From Peribacillus frigoritolerans (GTDB lineage: Bacteria > Bacillota > Bacilli > Bacillales > DSM-1321), in assembly GCF_001636405.1 (NCBI RefSeq), contig NZ_KV440950.1, positions 2,627,712 through 2,691,711 of the forward strand: a stretch of DNA of 64,000 nt. The letters run 5' to 3'. This document shows positions 36,687 through 45,591 of this stretch, in pieces (the first letter of the stretch is position 1; each line of letters opens with the position of its first letter). The position numbers were made by a program, and so were the translations under genes. A model generated the notes under the pieces. The model did no database searches and had not been told where the DNA came from. It saw only the letters and a program-made list of their open reading frames with translations.

Positions 36687-36804
36687 ATAAAGAATTTTAA
36701 TATGATAAGTAAACACTGTCAATGGTATTATGCATTTTATTTCAATAATGGTCTTAGAGAATACAGGGTTTTTCAAGGGTGAAATTCAAAACTTGGAAAA
36801 TAAA

Positions 36805-36831
36805 TGAAACTTTTTGAATGCATCAATCGTA
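36805..36831 (+). promoter_or_regulatory. SigW-type promoter
   Basis: TGAAAC (36805-36810), 17 bases, CGTA (36828-36831). This matches the ECF sigma factor SigW consensus and precedes nfeD-floT, whose B. subtilis counterpart (yuaF-floT-yuaI) belongs to the SigW regulon. Confidence 0.85.
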
Positions 36832-36956
36832 TGAATGGTAAGCGAAGTAAATGGAGGGGATTATAACCATAAGATTATTAATGTTGGTAAAACGCTTATC
36901 CTAGGCCATTAAAGTAGTATGCGGCTTGGAAAAATCGAATTTAAAGGATGAAAGAG

Positions 36957-37475
36957 ATGGAGTTAGTTGGAGTTCCATTAGAAACAGTCTATTTATATGG
37001 ATTAATTATATTCGGGGGGTTAACATTCTTATTTATCTTGTTTAATGATATATTTTCTGGCCTTGAATTACCGGATATATTTAATCCTACGCTCATTTTT
37101 TGCTTTTTGACCGTGTTTTTTGCGAGTGGTTTTTTACTTGAATCGCTTTCAGGACTTAATGCTGGATTATGTGCCGGCATTTCCCTCATCATTTCATTTA
37201 CCATCGTCACTTTACTGAATGTATTTGTTTTGATTCCCATCTCATCAGCGGAAGAAAGTTTGACATTTCATGATAATGACCTGAGAGGAAGGGTCGGCAG
37301 GGTTCTCACATCAATCCCCGTTGACGGGTTTGGGGAAGTCCTGATAGAAAGTATCAGTGGAAGCATCGCCAAAACTGCGGCCAGCTATAAGAATGAAGGA
37401 ATTGTTTCGGATACAAAGGTCTTGATCATCGAAGTTAAAAATGGGGTTATCTATGTTATGCCCCACCAGGATTAA
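36957..37475 (+). CDS. NfeD-family membrane protein (YuaF-like)
   Basis: 172 residues with three membrane segments (about 12-29, 44-62 and 66-90) followed by a C-terminal OB-fold domain (about 105-172; LRGRVGRVLTSIPVDGFGEVLIE). NfeD proteins partner with flotillin/SPFH proteins in membrane microdomains. ATG at 36957 has AAAGGA 8 bases upstream and is preferred to ATG 36948, which overlaps that site. It is the first gene of the SigW-type operon with floT. Confidence 0.9.
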   Translation: MELVGVPLETVYLYGLIIFGGLTFLFILFNDIFSGLELPDIFNPTLIFCFLTVFFASGFLLESLSGLNAGLCAGISLIISFTIVTLLNVFVLIPISSAEESLTFHDNDLRGRVGRVLTSIPVDGFGEVLIESISGSIAKTAASYKNEGIVSDTKVLIIEVKNGVIYVMPHQD

Positions 37476-37495
37476 AAAAGTGTAGGAGGTAAGGT

Positions 37496-39028
37496 ATGTT
37501 TGATTTGATTTGGATAGTTGTCGCCATAGTTGCAGTTTTATTTATCGCACTTATTGCTGTCTTTGTTACGAAATATCGCACGGCTGGTCCTGATGAGGCA
37601 TTGATCGTGACCGGAAGCTATTTAGGAAGTAAAAATGTTCACATTGACGAATCAGGAAATAAAATTAAAATCGTCCGCGGCGGGGGTGCTTTCGTTCTCC
37701 CGGTGTTCCAGCAAGCGGAACCACTAAGCTTATTGTCAAGCAAGCTTGAGGTCTCCACTCCCGAAGTATATACAGAACAGGGAGTTCCGGTCATGGCAGA
37801 TGGTGTATCGATCATCAAGATTGGCGGTTCAATCACCGATATAGCCACAGCTGCTGAGCAATTCCTTGGTAAATCGAAAGATGACCGTGAACAGGAAGCG
37901 CGGGAAGTATTGGAAGGGCATCTTCGTTCCATCCTTGGTTCGATGACCGTCGAGGAAATTTATAAAAACCGTGAAAAGTTTTCCCAGGAAGTACAGAGGG
38001 TTGCCTCGCAGGACTTAGCTAAAATGGGACTCATTATCGTATCGTTCACGATTAAAGATGTTCGGGATAAAAATGGATATCTTGAGTCGCTCGGAAAGCC
38101 AAGGATTGCCCAGGTGAAGAGGGATGCCGATATAGCTACCGCCGATGCAGAGAAAGAAACGCGAATCAAGCGAGCCGAAGCTTCGAAGGAAGCGCAGCGT
38201 GCCGAACTTGAAAGGGCAACCGAAATAGCCGAAGCCGAAAAAATCAACAAGCTAAAGGTTGCTGAATTCCGGCGTGAACAGGATATTGCCAAGGCACGGG
38301 CTGACCAAGCTTACGATCTTGAAACGGCCAGATCTAAACAGGATGTAACCGAACAGGAAATGCAAATCAGGATCATCGAACGGCAGAAGCAAATTGAGCT
38401 GGAGGAAAAAGAAATCCTTCGCCGTGAAAAGCAATATGATTCAGAAGTGAAGAAAAAGGCCGATGCCGACCGTTATGCGGTAGAGCAGGCAGCCTCCGCC
38501 AACAAGATGAAACAGATTACAGAAGCGGATGCCGATAAGTATAAAATTGAAGCCATGGCAAAAGCGGAAGCGGAACGCGTTCGCATGGACGGTCTTGCTA
38601 AAGCGGACGCCCAAAGGGCACAAGGTACGACAGAAGCGGAAATCATCCGTTTAAAAGGGGTAGCAGAAGCAGAAGCCAAGCAGAAGATAGCTGAAGCATT
38701 TGAACAGTTCGGGCAAGCCGCCGTAATGGACATGATTTTGAAAATGCTGCCGGAATATGCAAAACAAGTGGCAAGCCCGCTTAGTAATATCGACAAGATC
38801 ACTGTAGTGGACACAGGTGGTAGCGGTGCGAATGGCGGGGCTAATAAAGTGACTGGGTATGCAACGGATTTAATGGCATCCTTGCAGGAGTCATTAAAAG
38901 CATCTTCGGGAATTGATGTCAAAGACCTGCTTGAGAATTTCTCAGGAAAACGAAATTTACCATTCGCCACCATCAGCCAGGAGAATGTCGAAGCGAGCAT
39001 GAATATGGCAGCAAGCAAGGAAGAGTAA
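37496..39028 (+). CDS. floT: Flotillin-like scaffold protein
   Basis: A 510-residue SPFH-domain protein: N-terminal membrane hairpin (about 4-24), SPFH/PHB domain (about 40-215; PDEALIVTGSYLGSK, AAEQFLGKS), and a long Ala/Glu/Lys-rich coiled coil (about 215-400) with repeated EA.AEKE.RIKRAEA heptads, then a C-terminal region rich in Gly/Ser. Flotillins organise functional membrane microdomains and fluidity. AGGAGG precedes the ATG. It pairs with NfeD and has the SigW-type promoter. B. subtilis has a third gene, yuaI; here a terminator follows instead. Confidence 0.95.
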   Translation: MFDLIWIVVAIVAVLFIALIAVFVTKYRTAGPDEALIVTGSYLGSKNVHIDESGNKIKIVRGGGAFVLPVFQQAEPLSLLSSKLEVSTPEVYTEQGVPVMADGVSIIKIGGSITDIATAAEQFLGKSKDDREQEAREVLEGHLRSILGSMTVEEIYKNREKFSQEVQRVASQDLAKMGLIIVSFTIKDVRDKNGYLESLGKPRIAQVKRDADIATADAEKETRIKRAEASKEAQRAELERATEIAEAEKINKLKVAEFRREQDIAKARADQAYDLETARSKQDVTEQEMQIRIIERQKQIELEEKEILRREKQYDSEVKKKADADRYAVEQAASANKMKQITEADADKYKIEAMAKAEAERVRMDGLAKADAQRAQGTTEAEIIRLKGVAEAEAKQKIAEAFEQFGQAAVMDMILKMLPEYAKQVASPLSNIDKITVVDTGGSGANGGANKVTGYATDLMASLQESLKASSGIDVKDLLENFSGKRNLPFATISQENVEASMNMAASKEE

Positions 39029-39048
39029 CGGTGAAGAATAAAATGAAG

Positions 39049-39082
39049 AAAGGTAAGAGCACAATTTGCTCTTACCTTTTTT
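39049..39082 (+). terminator. nfeD-floT operon terminator
   Basis: aaaggtaagagc pairs with gctcttaccttt, followed by T residues. Confidence 0.9.
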
Positions 39083-39773
39083 GAATAGGAGAATATTTTA
39101 TTTCCTATACAAAATGGACAAAAAGAAAGTTTAATTCTTATTATGATAGGGCTATTTATGAAGCACCTATAGTTAGTGGAAAAGTGAGATTTCACCCTAG
39201 TCAAAAGTCGGTTTCTGTTTGCGAAGAAATCATTGCAACTCATTCTAATGAAGGTGAAAGGGTCAACAGGACAAGCAGCTAAAAATCTAAAGCGGAACTT
39301 CATTGATTTCGAATTAGATAATTCCTATTTAAAAAAAGTTTCGAAAGCCTTGCATAATGAAACCGTAAGCTAAATAGGTTTTTGCTTTATACCTCCTGAA
39401 GACACGGGGTACCCATCTTATATTATGTTTGTATTTCTCATTTTTATCTTTGGTTCATTCACAGTTAGAACATGGCTATGTTACTTGCGACTTAGAAAGC
39501 GTTATGATTTAATTTGTAACCTAAAATTTCCAAAAACAGCCCGCACTTTAAAGTTTGTGCTGTTTTTGGATTTCTATCTATCTATTGATTGTTGAAATTA
39601 TTCCTGTGAAGTAGTATTGGAGAGGTACACTGATAATATGGAATATTTACAGTGGGAATGATATTGGAGTTGGATAAGCATGTATGTTTTATTACATATT
39701 TCATATAGGATTTTCACTAGACTTAGAGCTTAGTAATGGTGAAAAAAGCACAAGGCGCTGGCCGATAAAAAGA
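39083..39773. other. Gene-poor gap between floT and the aminopeptidase
   Basis: No convincing gene. A short open frame around 39190-39373 (ending KALHNETVS) lacks a ribosome site and may be decayed coding sequence. A strong hairpin, ccaaaaaca..tgtttttgg with inner gcac/gtgc (39530-39569), is followed by a T-poor tail and may be a terminator of lost transcription. Base composition is AT-rich. Confidence 0.45.
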
Positions 39774-39806
39774 AGAGAGCATCTGTAAACTACACAGATG
39801 CCCTCC
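39774..39806 (-). terminator. Aminopeptidase gene terminator
   Basis: gagagcatctgt pairs with acagatgccctc (one mismatch); on the minus strand it is followed by ttctttttatc. Confidence 0.75.
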
Positions 39807-39848
39807 TGATTTTCTCCAAGATCCATTATTAATCTCACAATGAAGTAT

Positions 39849-41237
39849 TTAATCTACCGGACGGTCATCAAAATCATAGTCTACCGTACCAGGAGCTACA
39901 CGTGCATTTGTTAATGCCGGAGTTTCCGGACGGGCAATTTGATACACACTAGCACCGACAATTTCAGCTGCTTGCTGCAATTTTTCTTTCGATATCTTAT
40001 CCAGTGTATCAGTAGGCTGGTGATACCAAGGCTCTACAGGGGAATGGATAAACAAGGCGGATGGAATGCCAAGCTCATGGAATGGTTGGTGGTCACTCCT
40101 GCCCAGCTGTCCATAAGGAATCGCAACATCCATCGTTCTGGCCCCTGCTGAGGAACCCAGGTCCGTCACAAGGTTTTTCATTCCATCAATGGTATACATA
40201 ATCAAACCACCTGCAGGATTATCCTCGCCAGCATCACGTCCGCCTATCATATCCATTTGGAAGTGAGCCACCATGCGGTCTACATCCTCTTTGGGAAGGG
40301 AATCAGCATAGAAGGATGATCCAACGAGCCCTCTTTCCTCAGATCCGAACGTGAGGAAGCGAATTTCAGTGTCAATTGGGGTTTTGGCCATGATCCTTGC
40401 CAGTTCCAGCACAGCTGATACACCAGAAGCATCATCGTTTGCACCAGGGCCGCCCGGGACAGAATCATGATGGGCTCCAACAGTCACGATTTGACCATTA
40501 TCCTTATTGGCTTTTGGTTTTAGGGAAGCGATGACATTGTAGGATGTCTTTTCGATTCTTTCAGCTTTTCCCACTTCCAGAGTTGACGTGATTTGTTTAG
40601 TTTTAAGCTGTTCGACCAACTCTAACCCTTGGGCTTGGGTAATGGCTACAGCAGGTATATTTTGCCCCGCTGATACTTGTCCGAAATTATTTCCTGATGG
40701 TGAGTTGTTGTACATTAAAACGCCAACCGCTCCTTTATTTAGGACATTCTGAACCTTTTCAACAAAGGCAATGTCCCCACGTTCAACTAGTGCAATTTTC
40801 CCAGATACATTTTCTCCAACTTCCTCTGGCTTTGCTTTTCCAACATTAACAAGTTCGGCCGTTACCTTTCCGCTGATACTGCCGCTAAGGGCACGCGGTG
40901 TTCCTCCTAAATCACTGTCACCAATTTTCACTTTTACATTTTGCACCGTATCATAGATGGGAAAAGGCTGAACCTTTGTTTCGAAACCAAGACTCTTAAA
41001 CTGACTTTCTATGTATTTGACTGCACGGAGCTCCCCTTCTGTACCAGCAGCTCTCGGTTGCTCTGATAGATAGGCAATCGTATTATACATATTGTCCGCA
41101 CTAATTTTTTTGATAACTTTGTTATCAAAAGCTGTGTCAGACTGGGCATTTATTGCTCCGCTAGTTTGTGCAAATACTGTACCGGTTGATAGAACCATAC
41201 CCGCAGCTAATAGTACTGTTAGTGATTTTCTATACAT
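39849..41237 (-). CDS. Secreted M28-family aminopeptidase with PA domain (YwaD-like)
   Basis: A 462-residue zinc peptidase: signal peptide (about 1-23, cut near VFAQT), PA domain insert (about 125-225; GKIALVERGDIAFVEKVQN, GAVGVLMYNN), and an M28 catalytic domain (about 230-445). Zinc and catalytic residues are visible in VGAHHDSVPGGPGANDDASG, GSEERGLVGS, HFQMDMIG and EPWYHQPTDT. It should release N-terminal residues, or Leu-type substrates, outside the cell. AAGGAGGG precedes the ATG. A single gene resembling B. subtilis YwaD. Confidence 0.93.
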   Translation of the reverse strand: MYRKSLTVLLAAGMVLSTGTVFAQTSGAINAQSDTAFDNKVIKKISADNMYNTIAYLSEQPRAAGTEGELRAVKYIESQFKSLGFETKVQPFPIYDTVQNVKVKIGDSDLGGTPRALSGSISGKVTAELVNVGKAKPEEVGENVSGKIALVERGDIAFVEKVQNVLNKGAVGVLMYNNSPSGNNFGQVSAGQNIPAVAITQAQGLELVEQLKTKQITSTLEVGKAERIEKTSYNVIASLKPKANKDNGQIVTVGAHHDSVPGGPGANDDASGVSAVLELARIMAKTPIDTEIRFLTFGSEERGLVGSSFYADSLPKEDVDRMVAHFQMDMIGGRDAGEDNPAGGLIMYTIDGMKNLVTDLGSSAGARTMDVAIPYGQLGRSDHQPFHELGIPSALFIHSPVEPWYHQPTDTLDKISKEKLQQAAEIVGASVYQIARPETPALTNARVAPGTVDYDFDDRPVD

Positions 41238-41888
41238 ATAATCCCTCCTTATTCATAATCTTCCTAATTATGTATTTAACTGAATAGTTTGTAAATGAGT
41301 CATTAGTCTTTAAATTCCGAATATCAATCGGTTTCTGACACCCGCTCTCCCTTAAGATTATGCCGCAAAGAAAAAGTGATACTTCTTCATGAAGAATCGC
41401 ATCATGTATTGAAGCCATCAATATATTGTAGTGTAAAAAAATGATCAAACATTCAAATCTATCAACCTCATTTTAACCTAACTTTTGAAAAGCAATACCG
41501 TTTAGTCCAAATCACGATTTGAAAAAGATAGGTAATCCAATTCTTTCTGGACTAGAAAATCTATGAATGGTCTTGGAATGACTTCGGATAAATCATGTAA
41601 GAAATCAGCCCGTTTTGTCGATAAGGGAGTCTGCCGACAAAACGGGGATATTATACGTTATGTATTTCTATTCTAAAAGTCGATTCACTTAATATTTTTT
41701 TTATTATTGATTTTACCATTCCCTAAAATATTCTAATGTTCAAACTTTCACAAATTGTTCACAACAATAATGAAAACGCTTACCGTTTTCGTTATATAAT
41801 ATACATATCCTAATTGATTTCATAGTATTGCACCAATTATCATACAATTTTAAATAAATAATTGAATAGACAGAAAGGAGATAATCAG
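41238..41888. other. Gap upstream of the aminopeptidase and the 60-residue protein
   Basis: No gene seen. It holds the aminopeptidase leader, a striking 12-base perfect inverted repeat (41609-41646, listed separately), and an AT-rich stretch with probable promoter elements for the next + strand gene (cgttatataatatacat near 41790-41806). Confidence 0.5.
41609..41646. repeat. Perfect 12-base inverted repeat
   Basis: cccgttttgtcg (41609-41620) and cgacaaaacggg (41635-41646), 14-base loop. There is no T-run on either side, so it is not a standard terminator. It could be an operator, a mobile-element scar or an RNA structure. Confidence 0.6.
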
Positions 41889-42071
41889 ATGATCTTGAAA
41901 TCATTGAAAAAAAAGGGCATAACGACCATCATTTATTATAAAGAAGGAGTATTAAAAACATGTAAGGGTCAATTGCATAAACTTAACCTTAATGAACAAA
42001 CCCTTTCCTTAAAGGATGAAAATCAAAAGATTTTCTCTATTCGTTTATCTCGTATTATGGAAATATATTAA
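41889..42071 (+). CDS. Small YolD-like protein
   Basis: A 60-residue, basic, soluble protein: MILKSLKKKGITTIIYYKEG then LKTCKGQLHKLNLNEQTLSLKD and IRLSRIMEIY. The beta-rich I-YY-dG-l-t--G-i--id---- -l-l-d pattern is like the C-terminal part of YolD-like proteins, but the match is from memory and weak. AAAGGAG lies 9 bases before the ATG at 41889; an earlier ATG at 41862 has none. Function unknown. Confidence 0.7.
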   Translation: MILKSLKKKGITTIIYYKEGVLKTCKGQLHKLNLNEQTLSLKDENQKIFSIRLSRIMEIY

Positions 42072-42116
42072 TTTAATTGCTTTCAATTAACATATTACAA
42101 TATATTTATTAATCCC

Positions 42117-42149
42117 GAATCTTTAGTATATTACTAAAGGTTCTTTTTT
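42117..42149 (+). terminator. Terminator of the small YolD-like gene
   Basis: ctttagta pairs with tactaaag across a 3-base loop, flanked by gaat/gttc, followed by six T residues. Confidence 0.8.
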
Positions 42150-42714
42150 CATATCTGGAAAGCTGGTCAGTTTAACATTCCTGAAGTTAGTAATTTTACA
42201 GTTTTGAATGGGGCACCTCATTTCAGGATTGATAAATATAGTTTTTATACTGTATAGATGGCAGTATCCTTCGTGTGGAATTCCTTGGTGTTCGAAAGAA
42301 AGGCTGGGGCGATTAACTATGGAATGTATGGAGTGATTACATAAAAAAAATATTTATAAGAGATAATTTTAGGGTTTGTTTCCCCAGGAAATAATCGTCT
42401 TTAATGTCAAGTTTTCTATAATTGCCTAAATCAAACCCAATTTACTTCAAAAGAGCGGAGTAGTTGGGTTTCTTTATTATTTAATTCCAATCACTAATCT
42501 AGTTCGTACAGCATCAGTAATAATAATTTTGAGATTACGTACGTTCAATATAAGTAAAAAAAAGTCTAATTGCTTCCATTGAAGAAATGGGACTCTCCTA
42601 TTAATTAACTATCAAAGAATCGTTAAAATTAACGATACGGCCAAGACGCTTAATTGTTTCATTAAACTTTAAAGTGGTAAATAGATAGTATCAAACTAGC
42701 AGGGAGGTATTAAA
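42150..42714 (+). other. Gap with one terminator and no gene
   Basis: All frames are broken by stops. A terminator-like stem, aaacccaatttacttc with ggagtagttgggttt (42433-42471) plus a T-rich tail, implies a decayed or non-coding transcript ending here. The last 60 bases hold the leader of the next gene. Confidence 0.5.
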
Positions 42715-43344
42715 ATGAGAGTTCTGGTAATAGGAACAGAGGACATGACCGGAGAGCACGTTGTAAAACAGCTGGCAGACAGGCACCATAGCCCGGTAGC
42801 ACTGGTGGGAGCAGAAAATAAAGTAGAGGAAATGGTTAAACTTGGAGCGGGAGATGTAGTTTCTTTGGAAAGTAGGGATTTTTCCAGTGCTTTTTCGGGC
42901 TGTGAAGCAGTAATCTACCTGAGTAGCGCCAGTCCTCGGACTGGGGAGGGCAAACCAATACTGGTTGACCATCAGACAGTAATAGACTCAGTTGAGGCCG
43001 CTAAGAAACATGGGGTGAAGCGCTTTGTTCTGATGAACACCATGCGAGCAAAAGAAATGGAGAGCTTAGATTCTGGTACAAACGATGTCAAGTACCACTC
43101 AGAAGAGCTATTAAGACAGGAAAAGCTTACATATACCGTTATACGGACAAGTATGCCTGTGGATAAGCCGGGAATAGGTAAAGTTGAAGCTGGACCATCA
43201 ATTGTGCATGACAAAGGCGAGATACCAAAAGAGGATATTGCTTCTGTATTGGTCAAAGCGCTGGATACTGAAGAAGTATTTAATAAAACGTTCCATGTTA
43301 CTTCTGGAGAAATTCTGATTGATGAAGCACTCCAAAGATTATAG
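42715..43344 (+). CDS. NAD(P)-binding epimerase-like protein (atypical SDR)
   Basis: A 209-residue Rossmann protein of the NmrA/YhfK/YwnB-like atypical SDR group. The nucleotide loop is VLVIGTEDMTGEHVV (canonical GxxGxxG altered to GTEDMTG). CEAVIYLSSASPR and RFVLMNTMRAKE are typical second and third strand ends. The catalytic YxxxK is not evident, as in other atypical members. GGGAGG precedes the ATG. Function unknown. The next gene follows 47 bases later without a terminator. Confidence 0.85.
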   Translation: MRVLVIGTEDMTGEHVVKQLADRHHSPVALVGAENKVEEMVKLGAGDVVSLESRDFSSAFSGCEAVIYLSSASPRTGEGKPILVDHQTVIDSVEAAKKHGVKRFVLMNTMRAKEMESLDSGTNDVKYHSEELLRQEKLTYTVIRTSMPVDKPGIGKVEAGPSIVHDKGEIPKEDIASVLVKALDTEEVFNKTFHVTSGEILIDEALQRL

Positions 43345-43391
43345 ATTACTCGAGTAACGTGCACAAAAAATAAGAAGCAAAGGGTGATAAA

Positions 43392-45008
43392 ATGTCCAAG
43401 TTGAAAAATTACCTTCCTACAGTTTTAAAAGGATCTGCCGTTTTAGGGACAGTTGCGGCCGCAGCGTACTTTTACCGAAAGGATGATACACAAAAACAAC
43501 ATTCAATCCTGAGGAATTTCCCCCTAATCGGCAGAATTAGATACATGACAGAGCAAATAGGACCTGAACTTAGGCAGTATTTATTTGAAAATAATAATGA
43601 AGGCACCCCTTTCTCAAGAAAGGAATTCGAGGATGTTGTAAAAGCAGGAAAATATAAGGAGCGTTTAATCGGATTTGGGTCGGAACGTGACTTCAATGAG
43701 GCTGGATACTATATTCGAAATAGTATGTTTCCCAATCTCCGGGAAGAATTGAGAATAGATAATAGCCAAAAAATCAATACAAAGGTATATGAAGTAGATG
43801 AGGAAGGTCTATTGACCAGAAAGGAGAAGCGGGAAGATAGACAAATAGAACCGTACTTTTTACGAGACGAGGATGCAGTCATAATCGGAGGGGAAACATG
43901 CCGGAATCCCTTTAAATTAAAGGGGCTCGTAGGACAATCTGCAATGAGCTACGGGGCACTCGGTGAGAATGCCATCACTGCACTGTCGAGAGGATTAGGG
44001 CTTGCAGGAGGAACATGGATGAATACTGGTGAAGGTGGTCTTTCCAAATATCATCTCTCCGGAAATCCCGACATCATGATGCAAATCGGTCCGGGACTGT
44101 TTGGAGTAAGGACACCAGGTGGGGAGTTCTTCTGGGAAGAATTCAAGAAGAAAAGTGAAATCGAGCAAGTAAAGGCATTTGAAATTAAGCTGGCACAAGG
44201 TGCCAAAATCAGAGGTGGGCATATTGAAGGACAAAAGGTAACAGAAGAAATTGCCCAAATCCGCCTGGTAGAACCTGGCCAAACGATCAATAGCCCTAAC
44301 CGGTTCTATGAATTCAGGAATTTTAATGAATTGTTCGAATTTGTGGAAAGAATGAGGGATGTAGGCGGAAAGCCGATCGGTATCAAAATTGTTGTGGGGG
44401 ATCTTGATGCACTTGAGGAAATGACGAAAACCATGAGAGATACAGGTAAAGGGCCGGATTTTATCACGGTGGATGGCGGAGAAGGCGGAACTGGGGCAAC
44501 CTATCAGGAGCTTGCAGATGCAGTCGGACTCCCAATTATGTCAGCCTTGCCACTTGTAGATGAGATGTTAAAAAAATATGGTGTACGTAACAGGGTCAAG
44601 CTGATTGCATCAGGCAAATTGACTTCTCCAGATAAAGTGGCGGTCGCTTTAGCGATGGGGGCAGATTTAGTCAATATAGCCCGCGGTTTTATGATTAGCG
44701 TTGGCTGCATCATGGCTGAAATCTGCCATACAAACCATTGCCCTGCCGGAGTAGCCACAACTGATTCAAAATTGCAGGAAGGTCTGGTTATTGAGGAAAA
44801 ACAATACCGAGTCGCCAATTATGTAATTTCCCTCCGCGAGGGGCTATTTAACCTTGCAGCTGCCGCAGGTATAGATACTCCGACCAAATTTGAACGAAAA
44901 CACATCGTTCACAAGGATGAATGGGGAAGAGTTTCTCCTGTCCGGGACATCACTCTCACTCCCGAAAAAGTGGAGAAGTTAAGAAATAAGGAAAAAGTGG
45001 AGAAATAG
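43392..45008 (+). CDS. FMN-binding glutamate synthase-like protein (YerD-like)
   Basis: A 538-residue protein with an N-terminal membrane anchor (about 11-27) and a glutamate synthase central/FMN domain (about 150-500): GQSAMSYGALGENAITALSRG, TGEGGLSKYH, GAKIRGGHIEGQKVTEEIA, and ITVDGGEGGTGATYQELADAVGLP (key words VDGGEGGTGAT). The cysteines in GCIMAEICHTNHCPAGVATTD mirror the Fe-S region of glutamate synthase. There is no glutaminase domain, so it probably uses another ammonia donor or is an oxidoreductase of unknown substrate. It resembles B. subtilis YerD. Confidence 0.9.
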   Translation: MSKLKNYLPTVLKGSAVLGTVAAAAYFYRKDDTQKQHSILRNFPLIGRIRYMTEQIGPELRQYLFENNNEGTPFSRKEFEDVVKAGKYKERLIGFGSERDFNEAGYYIRNSMFPNLREELRIDNSQKINTKVYEVDEEGLLTRKEKREDRQIEPYFLRDEDAVIIGGETCRNPFKLKGLVGQSAMSYGALGENAITALSRGLGLAGGTWMNTGEGGLSKYHLSGNPDIMMQIGPGLFGVRTPGGEFFWEEFKKKSEIEQVKAFEIKLAQGAKIRGGHIEGQKVTEEIAQIRLVEPGQTINSPNRFYEFRNFNELFEFVERMRDVGGKPIGIKIVVGDLDALEEMTKTMRDTGKGPDFITVDGGEGGTGATYQELADAVGLPIMSALPLVDEMLKKYGVRNRVKLIASGKLTSPDKVAVALAMGADLVNIARGFMISVGCIMAEICHTNHCPAGVATTDSKLQEGLVIEEKQYRVANYVISLREGLFNLAAAAGIDTPTKFERKHIVHKDEWGRVSPVRDITLTPEKVEKLRNKEKVEK

Positions 45009-45059
45009 CTTGGCGGGATTTTTAATTTTATTATATAGAAGAAACTCGTCAAAAAGGTA

Positions 45060-45090
45060 AGCCTTTGCTCAATGCAGCAAAGGCTATTTA
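45060..45090 (+). terminator. Terminator of the YerD-like gene, target of the intron
   Basis: Perfect 10-base arms agcctttgct (45060-45069) and agcaaaggct (45076-45085), 6-base loop, then ATTTA. The expected T-run is cut short because the group II intron fragment begins at 45092. Confidence 0.75.
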
Positions 45091-45091
45091 A

Positions 45092-45404
45092 GTGCGTCCG
45101 GCATTGGTGCAATCTATATCTCTCGAATCATGAAGGCAGTAGTAATGATTAGCTTAACGGAAGGGTGTCTGGAGTGACCCAGAATCTGAAGGAAGCGAGC
45201 GGCAATCCTCCAGTCCGAGGAGCAGGAACTTAATACAAGGTTAGTTAACATTGGATGAGCCTGCTTGACAAGATAAAGTCCGTACTGCCTAAAGTGTTGC
45301 AGAGTAAATTAAGCGGATAGATGGAGAGGAAGATTACCTCAGTTGGCGACTTACTTAGCGATGAGTAGCTGGAACAGTCTGAAGTCAGCAGAGGTCATAG
45401 TACC
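45092..45404 (+). mobile_element. Truncated class C group II intron (5' ribozyme half)
   Basis: It starts GTGCGTCCGGCATTGGTGCA, the 5' end of bacterial class C group II introns, and continues with the domain I words ATGAAGGCAGTAGTAA, ACGGAAGGGTGTCTGG, GAATCTGAAGGAAGCG, GAGGAGCAGGAACTT, AAAGTCC..ACTGCC and CAGAGTAAAT, ending AAGTCAGCAGAGGTCATAGTACC, which borders domain IV. The order and wording follow the Oceanobacillus iheyensis class C intron. The reverse transcriptase ORF and domains V-VI are absent from 45405-45591, so it cannot splice or move by itself. Class C introns insert just past terminator hairpins, as here. Confidence 0.88.
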
Positions 45405-45591
45405 ATACCAACTCCAGATGGAATGGGAACACGCATTGCTGCCTGTCCGAATGTTTTCTTTAGTATCATAAAAAGTCCGGACCAGAGTATAGGCGCGATT
45501 TAAGAATTTCATATAGACTGTCATGTGGGTGATTGGAAAAAGAATTCGGGTGTTTTAATAATGTGATTAAATGATTTCTCCATCACACTTT

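Noticed and set aside
38473-39303. A 276-codon minus-strand ORF opposite floT
   Set aside because: It lies antisense to the strongly supported flotillin coiled coil, has no ribosome site, and its composition (Ser/Cys/Phe-rich) mirrors the complement of an Ala/Glu/Lys-rich gene.
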